Source: Virgibacillus sp. SK37 (GTDB lineage Bacteria > Bacillota > Bacilli > Bacillales > Amphibacillaceae). Taken from it: a stretch of DNA of 64,000 nt. Below are positions 53,719 through 63,258 of this stretch, one piece after another; within the stretch, counting starts at the first letter, position 1, and each line of letters starts with the position of its first letter. The position numbers and the translations under genes are program-made. The stretch lies in assembly GCF_000725285.1 (NCBI RefSeq), contig NZ_CP007161.1:853911-917910 (forward strand), in the 5' to 3' direction. The notes under the pieces were generated by a model. The model searched no databases, had not been told where the DNA came from, and saw nothing but the letters and a program-made list of their open reading frames with translations.

Positions 53719-54906
53719 GTGGCAATTCTTCTTGGAATAGTAGCAATTATCGTAGTCCTCGGGCTAGCATTTCTAATGTCTAATGACAAAAGGAATATTA
53801 ATTATAAAGGCATCGGAATAATGTTAGTTTTACAATTGTTAACAACATGGTTCATGTTTACTACCGAGATTGGTCAGTTTATTATTAATAAAATCTCTGC
53901 AGGTTTTAATAAATTAATTGAATTTGGAACAGAAGGGGTTAATTTTGTTGTTGGAGGATTTGTTGTTGAAGAAGGAGGCGTTTTCTTTTTTAACGTCTTA
54001 CTACTTATTATTTTCTTCGCGACAATTCTATCTGTGCTAACTTATTTGAAAATCCTTCCTCCAGTTATTAAGTATCTGGGTGGTTTAATTTCAAAAATTA
54101 CTGGACTTCCTAAGGTTGAATCATTTAATGCTGTTAACAGTATATTTTTTGGTCAATCAGAAGCACTAATTGCAATACGTACACAGTTCCATCATTTAAA
54201 TGATAACCGTCTTTATATTGTAAGTGCTTCCGCGATGGGATCTGTATCTGCTTCCATTGTTGGAGCGTATTTGCAAATGCTACCTCCGGAGTATGTTTTG
54301 GTAGCACTACCATTAAATATGTTTAGTGCTTTAATGGTTGCATCCATTATTGCTCCCGTTCGAGTACCAAAAGAAAAAGATGTTGTTGATATCAAAGATG
54401 TTACAAATGATAAAAGTATATTTGAAGCAATGGGGAACGGTGCATTAGAAGGTGGTAAAATTGCCTTAATCGTTGCTGCCATGCTAATAGCCTTTATTGC
54501 CTCCCTGGAACTCGTGAACTGGTTAATTCAATTGGTATTCGCTGGTATAACATTACAGGAAATACTAGGTTATATTTTATCACCAATTGGAATTCTAATG
54601 GGTATCTCTCCGGGTGAAGTGGTACAAGCAGGCTCGGTAATGGGAACAAAAATTGTTACAAATGAATTTGTGGCTATGCTTGACTTCCAACCTATGATTG
54701 CAGATATGTCAGAAAAAACAGTAGGGATTGTATCTGTATTCCTTACAAGTTTCGCAAACTTCTCTTCAATTGGTATTATTGCTGGAACAGTTAAAGGAAT
54801 TGATAGTGAGAAAGCTGTCAGCGTATCCGGTTTCGGTCTTAAGTTATTAGTCGGTGCTACACTCGCATCCATACTATCCGCAACAATTGTTGGTCTATTT
54901 TTATAA
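53719..54906 (+). CDS. nupC: NupC family nucleoside transporter
   Basis: A concentrative nucleoside transporter of 395 residues with about nine membrane helices, importing pyrimidine or purine nucleosides with a proton or sodium ion. Family signatures include the re-entrant FNAVNSIFFGQSEALIAIRTQ, SASAMGSVSASIVGAYLQML, and SFANFSSIGIIAGTVKGI with the C-terminal Asn-Phe substrate motif. The start is GTG 53719 after AAGGGAGGC. No nucleoside-catabolic gene adjoins it. It ends with a terminator. Confidence 0.95.
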   Translation: MAILLGIVAIIVVLGLAFLMSNDKRNINYKGIGIMLVLQLLTTWFMFTTEIGQFIINKISAGFNKLIEFGTEGVNFVVGGFVVEEGGVFFFNVLLLIIFFATILSVLTYLKILPPVIKYLGGLISKITGLPKVESFNAVNSIFFGQSEALIAIRTQFHHLNDNRLYIVSASAMGSVSASIVGAYLQMLPPEYVLVALPLNMFSALMVASIIAPVRVPKEKDVVDIKDVTNDKSIFEAMGNGALEGGKIALIVAAMLIAFIASLELVNWLIQLVFAGITLQEILGYILSPIGILMGISPGEVVQAGSVMGTKIVTNEFVAMLDFQPMIADMSEKTVGIVSVFLTSFANFSSIGIIAGTVKGIDSEKAVSVSGFGLKLLVGATLASILSATIVGLFL

Positions 54907-54912
54907 ATGATA

Positions 54913-54941
54913 AAGGCTGCCCTGATGGGTGGTCTTTTTTT
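54913..54941 (+). terminator. terminator of nupC
   Basis: AAGGCTGCCC / GGGTGGTCTT with loop TGAT and a T tract; three pairs are wobbles. Confidence 0.8.
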
Positions 54942-55039
54942 AATAGTAAAATTAGTTAGCTAAATTTACTATTAAAGATAACAATGTTTAGATACTTCTA
55001 TGAAAGGAAAGATAATTAGCAGAGAGGAGTGGCTATATA

Positions 55040-56461
55040 ATGAATAATCAATTGAATTTATTTATAGATGGAGAATGGATAGAGACAAATGACAAATTGG
55101 AGGTATTGAATAAATATAGTGGAGAAACATATGCGGAGGTTTCTAAAGCAGGAGAAAAAGAAATAAATAAGGCAATAGAAGGAGCAGAACGAGCATTTAA
55201 GCAAGAAGACCTTCCACCTTATAAACGTTATGAAATACTTAAGAAAGTATCTGAGCTGTTGCAGGAAGAAAAAGAATCGTTCACAGATTCTATTATAAGT
55301 GAAGCTGGGAAGCCACGTAAGCAAGCAAGCACAGAAGTAGATCGAGCGATTCAAACATTTGAAGTCGCAGCGGAAGAAGCAAAACGAATCAGTGGCCAAG
55401 GAGTACCAGTAGAAGCTGCTCCAGGTTCAGAAAATCGTATGGCATTCACTATTCGAGTCCCAGTTGGTGTTGTAGGCGCAATTACGCCATTTAATTTTCC
55501 GCTTAATTTGGTTGCACATAAAATTGGCCCGGCATTAGCAGCAGGGAATTCGGTTGTTTTAAAGCCTGCGAGCACCACACCCGTTACATCATTAAAACTA
55601 GCTCAACTTTTTGCAAAAGCAGGGCTGCCAAAAGGGTATCTTCAGGTAGTTGTAGGATCTGGATCTGAGGTAGGTAAACAAATGCAGGAAGATAAACGAA
55701 TTTCAACATACACTTTTACAGGAAGTGCTGAAATTGGATTGAAGCTGAAACAAAACACAGGACTTAACAAGTTAATTCTGGAACTCGGAAATAACTCACC
55801 AGTCATTGTAGATAAAGATGCAGACATTGACAAAGCGGCAGAGACACTTGCGGTAGCCGGTTTTGCTTATGCAGGCCAAACATGTATTACGCCACAACGG
55901 ATCTATGTACACCAGGACGTGATAGAAGCATTTCAGGAAAAGCTACTTAATCAGATGGAAAATCTAAAAGTAGGAGATCCATTTGATGAGGAGACCGTTG
56001 TTGGGCCACTGATTTCAGAAGATGAAGCAAAACGTGTTGAAAACTGGGTGAATACTGCTGTTCAAGCAGGTGCGAAAATTTTAACAGGTGGAAAACGGGA
56101 AGGCGCTATGTATGAACCAACTGTATTATCTCAAGTAACTAAGGATATGGATGTAGTGAGTAAGGAGATATTTGGACCAGTTGTTTCGATAATACCTTAT
56201 TCTAATCTGCAGACCTGCATTAATGAAGTAAATGAGTCGCCATATGGATTGCAAGGCGGTATTTTCACAGAGAATCTTGATACTGCATTTTATGCAGCAC
56301 GGAATGTGGAAGTAGGAGGACTAATGATCAATGACTCTTCTCAATACCGTGTTGACCTTATGCCATATGGTGGTGTGAAGGATAGTGGTTGGGGAAAAGA
56401 AGGACCTAAATTCTCCATTGAAGAAATGACGGAAGAAAGATTAATTGTGTTAAATCTATAA
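55040..56461 (+). CDS. NAD(P)-dependent aldehyde dehydrogenase
   Basis: A 473-residue class 3 aldehyde dehydrogenase that oxidises an aldehyde to a carboxylate. It shows FNFPLNLVAHKIGPALAAGN (active-site Asn region), FTGSAEIGLKLK, the general-base Glu in LILELGNNSP, and the catalytic Cys in YAGQTCITPQR, about residue 281. The final IFGPVVSIIPY and YGGVKDSGWGKEGP are normal. Resemblance is to lactaldehyde and sulfolactaldehyde or vanillin-type dehydrogenases, but the substrate cannot be fixed. GAGAGGAGTGG lies ahead of the ATG. It is monocistronic. Confidence 0.92.
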   Translation: MNNQLNLFIDGEWIETNDKLEVLNKYSGETYAEVSKAGEKEINKAIEGAERAFKQEDLPPYKRYEILKKVSELLQEEKESFTDSIISEAGKPRKQASTEVDRAIQTFEVAAEEAKRISGQGVPVEAAPGSENRMAFTIRVPVGVVGAITPFNFPLNLVAHKIGPALAAGNSVVLKPASTTPVTSLKLAQLFAKAGLPKGYLQVVVGSGSEVGKQMQEDKRISTYTFTGSAEIGLKLKQNTGLNKLILELGNNSPVIVDKDADIDKAAETLAVAGFAYAGQTCITPQRIYVHQDVIEAFQEKLLNQMENLKVGDPFDEETVVGPLISEDEAKRVENWVNTAVQAGAKILTGGKREGAMYEPTVLSQVTKDMDVVSKEIFGPVVSIIPYSNLQTCINEVNESPYGLQGGIFTENLDTAFYAARNVEVGGLMINDSSQYRVDLMPYGGVKDSGWGKEGPKFSIEEMTEERLIVLNL

Positions 56462-56488
56462 AAAAGCGAGGTGTAGCCTCGCTTTTTT
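56461..56488. terminator. bidirectional terminator
   Basis: A perfect 11-bp stem AAAAAGCGAGG / CCTCGCTTTTT begins at the last base of the aldehyde dehydrogenase gene and serves the convergent MATE gene as well. Confidence 0.9.
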
Positions 56489-56526
56489 TAATTTATGATC
56501 AAAAATCATTAATAGGAATAGCTCCT

Positions 56527-57891
56527 TTATGTCTGGGAGAATACCTTATTAGTATAATGTTTTTGTATGTGAAACAACCGTGCTAATAAAGCGATCGCCC
56601 CACAACTTAAGCCGACAATGATCCCAACCCAGTATCCAAATGGCTCCAATGAGGTGTAGTTTGCCAAAACCCAGCCGACAGGCAGTCCTATAACCCAATA
56701 GGAAATCAGTGCTAATATTAGCGTCACATTCACATCTTTATATCCTCGTAATGCTCCTTGAATAGGCGCACCAAATGCGTCTGCTAATTGGAAGAAGATC
56801 GCATAATTAATGAAATGTTTTGTTAGCTCAATTACTTCTGGATTGGAATTATATAATTCAGCTACCCAATCTCTTGTTACATATAACACCGCCCCTGCAA
56901 ATAAGGCAATGAAAAGGCCACCACTGATGCCTATATATCCATAAATTCTGGCATCCTTTAATCGTTGTCCCCCCAATTCAAAACCAATTGCGATGGTTAA
57001 TGCCATACCAACACTTAATGGAATCATATAAAGTAAGGAAGCAAAATTAATAGCCGCCTGATGAGCAGCAATTGTATACGTACTATAAACACTCATTAAT
57101 AATGTGACTGCTGAAAAAATACTCGTCTCGAAAAACATTGCCACTCCAATTGGAACACCAATTTTAAGCTGCTCTCCCCATGCTTGAATGGATGGCTTAA
57201 TCCAGTTGGAAAACACATAGAATTTGCGAAAAGGCGCAACTCGATAAACGACTCCGACAGCAATAATACAAACAAGCCAGTATGTAATCGTTGTAGCAAT
57301 TCCAGCCCCAATTCCACCAAAAGCAGGGACGCCAAACTTACCGAATATAAAAACATAATTAAATAGCAGATTCAACGGTAAAGAAATTAAGATAATAACC
57401 ATGGACATTCTTGTTTGTCCAAGAGCATCTATAAAACAACGCAATGTATTAAATATGAAAAGTGGGATTAGACCAGAACCAAGGGCAATTAAATAATATT
57501 TTGCAATGTGACGGACTTTTGGTTCGAGATCCATAAGTTCAAGGACAGGATTTAATGCAAATGCTCCGACAATAAATACTACTATGGCCAATGCTCCGGA
57601 TAAATAGATGCCTTGCTGTACCTTATTGGAAATCTCTTTATTGGACTGGGCTCCGGTTAAATGGGCAATGATGGGAGTGATCGCTAATAATATCCCATTA
57701 ACCCCTGTGAAAATAGGCACCCATAGGCTGGAACCGATCGCAACACCAGCCAAATCCTCTGCACTTGCCCTTCCTGACATGACTGTGTCAAAAATATTCA
57801 TCATATACATGCTAACCTGTGTAATCAGGATAGGAATCAATATAATGCTAAAAAGCTTTAACTTCTCTTTTAAACTTGAGGTAACATACAT
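56527..57891 (-). CDS. MATE family efflux transporter
   Basis: A 454-residue sodium- or proton-driven multidrug and toxin exporter with twelve membrane helices. Family motifs are MMNIFDTVMSGRASAEDLAGVAIGSS in helix 1-2 and, in the second half, AAHQAAINFASLLYMIPLSVGMA, corresponding to helix 7-8. It is a NorM-like transporter. AAAGGAAG lies seven bases ahead of the ATG. It diverges from murG and has no linked regulator. Confidence 0.93.
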   Translation of the reverse strand: MYVTSSLKEKLKLFSIILIPILITQVSMYMMNIFDTVMSGRASAEDLAGVAIGSSLWVPIFTGVNGILLAITPIIAHLTGAQSNKEISNKVQQGIYLSGALAIVVFIVGAFALNPVLELMDLEPKVRHIAKYYLIALGSGLIPLFIFNTLRCFIDALGQTRMSMVIILISLPLNLLFNYVFIFGKFGVPAFGGIGAGIATTITYWLVCIIAVGVVYRVAPFRKFYVFSNWIKPSIQAWGEQLKIGVPIGVAMFFETSIFSAVTLLMSVYSTYTIAAHQAAINFASLLYMIPLSVGMALTIAIGFELGGQRLKDARIYGYIGISGGLFIALFAGAVLYVTRDWVAELYNSNPEVIELTKHFINYAIFFQLADAFGAPIQGALRGYKDVNVTLILALISYWVIGLPVGWVLANYTSLEPFGYWVGIIVGLSCGAIALLARLFHIQKHYTNKVFSQT

Positions 57892-57994
57892 AATATACTT
57901 CCTTTTTCTTCGTTTTTCTAATAGGATATAAGAGAGAACAATAAGAACTATTATACCGTTTTATCCTGCAGTAGGAAAGAAAGGACGTACATGT

Positions 57995-59065
57995 ATGAAA
58001 AATAAACGAATTCTCTTTACTGGTGGAGGGACTGCCGGTCACGTTATTGTTAATCTGGCACTTATTCCAAAGTATCAGGAACAAGGATGGGAAATTGATT
58101 ATATAGGGTCATATGATGGTATTGAAAGGAAATTGATTGGGCAATTAGAAGGAGTAACCTATCATCCGATTTCTACGGGAAAGCTCAGACGTTATATTTC
58201 CAAGGAAAATATGAAAGATCCTTTTAAAGTTATAAAAGGTATTTTGCAGGCTGCCAGTTTCATTGGAAAAAGAAAACCAAGCGTTATCTTTTCTAAAGGC
58301 GGATTTGTTTCTGTCCCAGTAGTACTTGCAGCCAAGCTTCGTGGGGTACCGGTAATTATTCACGAGTCGGATTTCACACCTGGTCTCGCCAATAAAATAG
58401 CTATACCATTCGCGAAAAAAGTGCTGGCAACTTTCCCGGAAACGATGCAATACTTGCCGGAAAAAAAGGCAGAGTATGTAGGGGCAGTCATTCGTGAAGA
58501 GTTGTTCAAAGGTGATCGAGAGGCAGGTTTAAAATTTGCCGGCCTGACGAAAGAGAAGCCAGTCCTATTAATTATGGGGGGAAGCGGTGGTGCGAAAAAA
58601 ATAAACGAAACAGTAAGAGCAGCACTACCTGAACTTCTGAATACCTTCCAGATTATTCACCTTTGTGGACAGGGGAAGGTTGATGCATCTGTAGAAGCAG
58701 AGGGGTATGCACAATTTGAATATATTAATGAAGAATTAAAAGATATATTTGCTGCGACAGATTATATTTTATCCCGGGCAGGTTCGAATGCCATCTTTGA
58801 ATTCCTTGCACTAAGGATTCCCATGCTGCTTGTACCACTATCCAGACAAGCGAGTAGGGGAGACCAAATTATTAACGCCAAATCATTTGCAGAAAAACGT
58901 TATGCCCGGGTGGTGGAGGAAGAGAACCTAAATGAAGAAACCCTAATTAATGAAGTTAACCAGTTGAGAGAAATGGCCCCTGTAATGGTTGACCATATGA
59001 AAGAATTTAAAAGTGAAAAAGCACGGGATCGAGTGATGGAAATTATTGGTGAAGTGCAGAAATAA
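57995..59065 (+). CDS. murG: UDP-GlcNAc:lipid I transferase MurG
   Basis: The glycosyltransferase that adds GlcNAc to lipid I on the inner face of the membrane, giving lipid II for peptidoglycan. The 356 residues have the G-loop FTGGGTAGHVIVNLALIP, SKGGFVSVPVV, HESDFTPGLANKIA, the second G-loop LLIMGGSGGAKKIN and the UDP-GlcNAc site SRAGSNAIFEFLALRIP. The sequence follows the staphylococcal type more closely than B. subtilis MurG, and the gene stands outside the division/cell-wall cluster. AAAGGACG precedes ATG 57995. Confidence 0.93.
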   Translation: MKNKRILFTGGGTAGHVIVNLALIPKYQEQGWEIDYIGSYDGIERKLIGQLEGVTYHPISTGKLRRYISKENMKDPFKVIKGILQAASFIGKRKPSVIFSKGGFVSVPVVLAAKLRGVPVIIHESDFTPGLANKIAIPFAKKVLATFPETMQYLPEKKAEYVGAVIREELFKGDREAGLKFAGLTKEKPVLLIMGGSGGAKKINETVRAALPELLNTFQIIHLCGQGKVDASVEAEGYAQFEYINEELKDIFAATDYILSRAGSNAIFEFLALRIPMLLVPLSRQASRGDQIINAKSFAEKRYARVVEEENLNEETLINEVNQLREMAPVMVDHMKEFKSEKARDRVMEIIGEVQK

Positions 59066-59090
59066 GAAATTTCTTTTATGGCAAAATAAC

Positions 59091-59134
59091 AAGCACCATT
59101 ACATGATAAATACTTTTAATGTATGGTGCTTTTT
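59091..59134 (+). terminator. terminator of murG
   Basis: AAGCACCATTACAT pairs with ATGTATGGTGCTT (one bulged base), followed by T residues. Confidence 0.88.
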
Positions 59135-59203
59135 GCTGCTTAATTATTAGCTAGGCAGTAATGGAATCGCTACTGCCGAAAATAAACTAGCTCTAGGGTT
59201 ATC

Positions 59204-60346
59204 CTATTTAAAAATTTCTCCATGTTTAATTATTTTTACCTTTACATTGAAATCTACTTCAATATCCGGATATATGGCACTCCATTTTGCCGCGGTCAGC
59301 GGCTTATCCCTTACTTGGGTTCTGTAAATCTTGCCAAAACCTATCGGGTCAACTTCAAGCTCCTTTGTTTGTGACAGCAACTGCTCGTAATCAGATACCA
59401 GTTTTTTTTCCATTTCTTCCTCCAATTTTTTTAACACCTTGGGGTCGCTAAGATCGAGCCGTTTGCTGATTTCTAATAAATCAGCTTCTACTTCCAGATT
59501 CACATCGAATTTTTTTTCATCTTTATTCGTCACTTTTATCTTAGGCTTCGTACGAAGTATATTTAATGTAGCATTAACCTTTTCTTCGTTAGCGGATTCT
59601 TCGTTAAGAAACTTATCCAAAGGTTGGCTAGGAACAGAAATCTCTACCCAACCTCCGCGCATGTCACCTACAAGAAAATTGAGATAATCCCGGTACTTTA
59701 AAGGAAGCTCCCCAACTAATTTATCTTCTTTGAATGCTGCAATACTGGTTATTTTCGGAATGCCTTCCACTACGTTAAATATGGGAAGCACCGGGTCAAC
59801 GCCTACATTGTGATATTCGCTCAGAAACTTAACAAGAGGGACCTGTGGGAAAAGTCTATCTGTAGCACTACTTTCAACCACGCCATATAAGTATTGCCCA
59901 ATATTCATAGAAATTCCACTTTGCTGAACGGAAAAAACCTCCTCGGCTGTTGTTTTACTTACTGCTAAATACATGGTATCAGGTGTGTTGGGATCACGGG
60001 CAAGAGTATTCAAATAAGGCATAATCCCTTTCTCGGCTGCCTCCATTCCATACAGTTCAAATTGAATCTTACCTGAATCAAGCGTGAAATTTGTTTCCAT
60101 ATTCGCATTATCAATCGCCCCCTTTGTGGTACTGCCTGTCCCATTTACTAATTTAGTTATATCGGTCGCCTCAGCCTCAAATTGAAATAAAATTAAAGAA
60201 GTTTGGATGTCTCCGTTATCTGTAAGATCAATACCACGAGCATTAATAATCCCCATCTTTTCCAGCTGGTAGCTCTTCAAGCAGCCAGTAAGTATGGTGC
60301 ATGTGCTGACAAATAGAAGTATAACCATCATTTGTTTCCGTCTCAT
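59204..60346 (-). CDS. gerC: spore germination lipoprotein GerC
   Basis: The C subunit of a GerA-type germinant receptor, 380 residues. A signal peptide ends with lipobox LTGC (Cys22), so the protein is anchored by lipid in the spore inner membrane. MGIINARGIDLTDNGDIQ and the C-terminal RDKPLTAAKWSAIYPDIEVDFNVKVKI are standard Ger(x)C blocks. It overlaps gerB by four bases and is last of the gerABC operon. Confidence 0.95.
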   Translation of the reverse strand: MRRKQMMVILLFVSTCTILTGCLKSYQLEKMGIINARGIDLTDNGDIQTSLILFQFEAEATDITKLVNGTGSTTKGAIDNANMETNFTLDSGKIQFELYGMEAAEKGIMPYLNTLARDPNTPDTMYLAVSKTTAEEVFSVQQSGISMNIGQYLYGVVESSATDRLFPQVPLVKFLSEYHNVGVDPVLPIFNVVEGIPKITSIAAFKEDKLVGELPLKYRDYLNFLVGDMRGGWVEISVPSQPLDKFLNEESANEEKVNATLNILRTKPKIKVTNKDEKKFDVNLEVEADLLEISKRLDLSDPKVLKKLEEEMEKKLVSDYEQLLSQTKELEVDPIGFGKIYRTQVRDKPLTAAKWSAIYPDIEVDFNVKVKIIKHGEIFK

Positions 60347-61458
60347 GGTTTAGCAACTCCTTTTCCTTTCTTCGTTCTTTTCTTCAAGAGGACAAGAGGT
60401 AATAAAATATACGGATAAACATAAACGAGCCACAAGCCAAAATTGCTCACAATGTCTGTCATTTTTAAAATGACATAATCGTATTTTATAAAGCTTACTG
60501 TTACGATTGTAATCACAGCCACGATATATAACGTGGTTTTTTGCGGGATGCGATAGAGCCGCTTCATTCCATAAGTGATGCCCCACATAACAAGGATGTT
60601 ATTAGGAAGTACAATCATCAACCATTCCATAACCACCAAATAGTCGACCCGTTCAACAAAGCTAAATGAGACACTTTTGAAAAAACTCAATACCGAGAAT
60701 TCAATATCACCTAACCCTTGCAAGCCAAAATAACCAATGCTGATGATAGTGGTAAGTAAAAGGATAAGAACCGAATAACCAATACCAAGAAAAACAGGCA
60801 ATTTGATTTTTTCTTTGTTTTGGATAAACGGGTAAATAAGAAATAGTATTTCAAATCCACCTAGTGTAAATATACTTCCTTTTGCTCCCTGTAACAGGTC
60901 TGGTAGGGGGGTAACAAACATGGGAAGGAATTGTGTCCAATCCATTCTGCTTATTGGGTCATAAAGCAGCAATAAGATCCATTGGGTAAAGATAAAAAAT
61001 AAAAAGCAAACACCGACAATAATGCGCACTCCCCCAAGCACAGCATAAACAATCAGTAACATGATAAGGATGGCGGGTAAATATGTTGCCAGAGTGGGAT
61101 GCAAAAATATTTGTATTACCTCAATGTAAGTAACAAGTACAGTGATTAACGCAAACCCGAAATAGAGGACATAAAGGCTGCCAAGGAGTTTACCAATCCA
61201 CTTTCCGAAAACATCTACCTGGATACCAAAAATATCTGCATTCTCATATTGTTTGAGGATAAAAATCATAACGGATACAGTAAGAAGAATGTATACACCA
61301 CCAATTAGAATTGAGATCCAGGAGTCCTGCTTGGCGAAATGAAATATATGGGAAGGTGCCCCCATGATGCCAACCCCAAGCTGCATTGTCGTGATTATAA
61401 AGAACAAATAAAAGGCCCGTATTTTAATATAGGATGGCACCGTATTGTTTATATCCAT
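60343..61458 (-). CDS. gerB: spore germination permease GerB
   Basis: The B subunit, a 371-residue membrane protein of the APC-related endospore germination permease family with ten helices. MQLGVGIMGAPSHIFHFAKQDSW near the N terminus and LGGFEILFLIYPFIQNKEKIKLP are typical. The B subunit is thought to form the germinant-binding pocket; the germinant here is unknown. It begins eight bases after gerA and overlaps gerC. Confidence 0.95.
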   Translation of the reverse strand: MDINNTVPSYIKIRAFYLFFIITTMQLGVGIMGAPSHIFHFAKQDSWISILIGGVYILLTVSVMIFILKQYENADIFGIQVDVFGKWIGKLLGSLYVLYFGFALITVLVTYIEVIQIFLHPTLATYLPAILIMLLIVYAVLGGVRIIVGVCFLFFIFTQWILLLLYDPISRMDWTQFLPMFVTPLPDLLQGAKGSIFTLGGFEILFLIYPFIQNKEKIKLPVFLGIGYSVLILLLTTIISIGYFGLQGLGDIEFSVLSFFKSVSFSFVERVDYLVVMEWLMIVLPNNILVMWGITYGMKRLYRIPQKTTLYIVAVITIVTVSFIKYDYVILKMTDIVSNFGLWLVYVYPYILLPLVLLKKRTKKGKGVAKP

Positions 61459-61466
61459 CTGATCAC

Positions 61467-62966
61467 CTACTCATCAATATCTCTTTTTTTAGCAGCATCT
61501 TTTTTATAAAACCGGAAAAGCTCCTTTGGTCTGTACATGCTTGCACGTTTTGTCTGATATTTTAGTGGTGTACGATAAAACACCTTATTTAAATCCTTGT
61601 AGCGAAAAGGATATAAAGGCGCAAGATACGGGCGTCCAAGCGAGGTCAAACGCAGTAAATAGATAATTAGAAAAGAGAGCCCCCATACAATGCCTAACAG
61701 TCCAAATAGTCCACCGAGTATGACGAGTGGGAAACGGATAATTCGTAATGTCGTACCAAGCAGATAGTTTGGAGAAGTAAAGGAGGCAAGAGCACTCATA
61801 GCAACAATGATAATCAGAATACTACTTGTCAATCCTGCTTCCACTGCAGCCTGGCCAATAACGATACCGCCAACGATCCCCATTGTTTGTCCTACTTTGG
61901 TAGGTAGTCTTGCACCTGCTTCACGCAATAGCTCAATTAAAAATTCCAGCAATAATGCCTCCAATATGGGAGGAAAAGGAACCTGTGCACGTGATTGACC
62001 AATAGATATTAGTAGCTGTGTCGGTATGATACTATATTGGTAAGTGGTTATTGCTACATAAATTGGTGTAATAACAATAGATAGAAACAATGCAATAAAG
62101 CGTACTGCCCTTAGAAAGGTTCCAGCATACCAATTCATATAAATATCTTCGGTGGATTCAATAAAACTAAATAAACTGGAGGGAGCAATTACACCCATTG
62201 GGCTATTCTCTACCATGAGACCGAGCTTTCCTTTTGTGATGGCATAAGTGAACCTGTCTGGAAGCTCTGTGGACAAAAACTGTGGAAAAATATGTAATTG
62301 TGAATCTGCGAGGTATTGCTTCAACACAGAACTGTCCTCAATTTCATCGACATCCAATTCCTTGAGTCGCTGACGCATTGTTTGTACATCCTCATCGTTC
62401 GCAACCGATTTCATAAACACCAATCTCACTTGTCTTGGGTTAACCTTGCCGATGGTGAATTCCTCCAGCACAAGATCAGTTGATTTTATTCTCCACCTTA
62501 CAATATTCATATTTGTCGTTAACGATTCCGTAAAAGCCACTTTTGGACCAAGTACTAGCGATTCTGTTTCAGCTTGTGCAAGGGAACGCTTTTCTTTATT
62601 TAAAAGTAAATAGGAAACTACTTCACTTTCTCCTTCAATATAAATAAAAACTTCCCCAATTAATATCCTTTCCAGAATCTTATCAAGGGAATCAATGGTT
62701 GTACCTGAATTCAAAGGAATTGTATTTAGTAGTAGAGGGTTTGTCCATTCCACTTCCTTGTTTAATAAGGTACTCAAAATTGACTTTTCTACTTTCTCTG
62801 TATCTACCTGATAGCCAATATAGAAAACGGCAATTTTTTTGCCCATATGCTCATACTTGGAAAAGGAAAGATCAGGATTATCTTTAAATTTACTTTGCAT
62901 GATTTCTTCAAGTTGTTCAATTTCGGTTGGAAAGATTTGTTTTTTCCATTGCTTTCTCTTCCGCAT
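61467..62966 (-). CDS. gerA: spore germination protein GerA
   Basis: The A subunit of the receptor, 499 residues: a soluble N-terminal part (about 1-240) and a membrane part with about five helices, containing ENSPMGVIAPSSLFSFIESTEDIY, the proline-rich PFPPILEALLLEFLIELLREAGARLP and ASFTSPNYLLGTTLRIIRFP. The C-terminal tail is basic. I place the start at ATG 62966, nine bases after GGAGGTG; GTG 62978 lies within that site. It heads the gerABC operon behind a SigG-type promoter. Confidence 0.95.
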   Translation of the reverse strand: MRKRKQWKKQIFPTEIEQLEEIMQSKFKDNPDLSFSKYEHMGKKIAVFYIGYQVDTEKVEKSILSTLLNKEVEWTNPLLLNTIPLNSGTTIDSLDKILERILIGEVFIYIEGESEVVSYLLLNKEKRSLAQAETESLVLGPKVAFTESLTTNMNIVRWRIKSTDLVLEEFTIGKVNPRQVRLVFMKSVANDEDVQTMRQRLKELDVDEIEDSSVLKQYLADSQLHIFPQFLSTELPDRFTYAITKGKLGLMVENSPMGVIAPSSLFSFIESTEDIYMNWYAGTFLRAVRFIALFLSIVITPIYVAITTYQYSIIPTQLLISIGQSRAQVPFPPILEALLLEFLIELLREAGARLPTKVGQTMGIVGGIVIGQAAVEAGLTSSILIIIVAMSALASFTSPNYLLGTTLRIIRFPLVILGGLFGLLGIVWGLSFLIIYLLRLTSLGRPYLAPLYPFRYKDLNKVFYRTPLKYQTKRASMYRPKELFRFYKKDAAKKRDIDE

Positions 62967-63002
62967 AGGGCAGGGCACCTCCTACATTTTCCTGTTATGG
63001 CA

Positions 63003-63033
63003 TAGTATGTGAAGCGAAAGAAAAAATTATGTA
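63003..63033 (-). promoter_or_regulatory. SigG-type promoter of gerABC
   Basis: On the minus strand TACATA (63028-63033), 18 bases, and a perfect CATACTA (63003-63009). This fits the forespore SigG consensus and the known timing of germinant receptor genes. Confidence 0.72.
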
Positions 63034-63220
63034 AGATAGTTTGCTCGTTTTATAAAAAAGACAAAAAGAAACAGAAAGTGGAGGAAAGGATTTACTTAAA
63101 AATAGCTGCTAAAGTCAGATTTAAAGGAGAGACTCCAAACATGGTGTTAAAAGAGTGCTAATGGGGATACAAAGACTGCTATGTTGGGGATGTTAGAGAG
63201 GGAAAAGGAAGGTTAAATAA

Positions 63221-63248
63221 AAAAGCACAGAAGAGCATCTGTGCTTTT
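63221..63248 (-). terminator. terminator of the carbonic anhydrase gene
   Basis: A perfect 10-bp stem AAAAGCACAG / CTGTGCTTTT with an 8-base loop. Confidence 0.85.
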
Positions 63249-63258
63249 GCATGTCATT

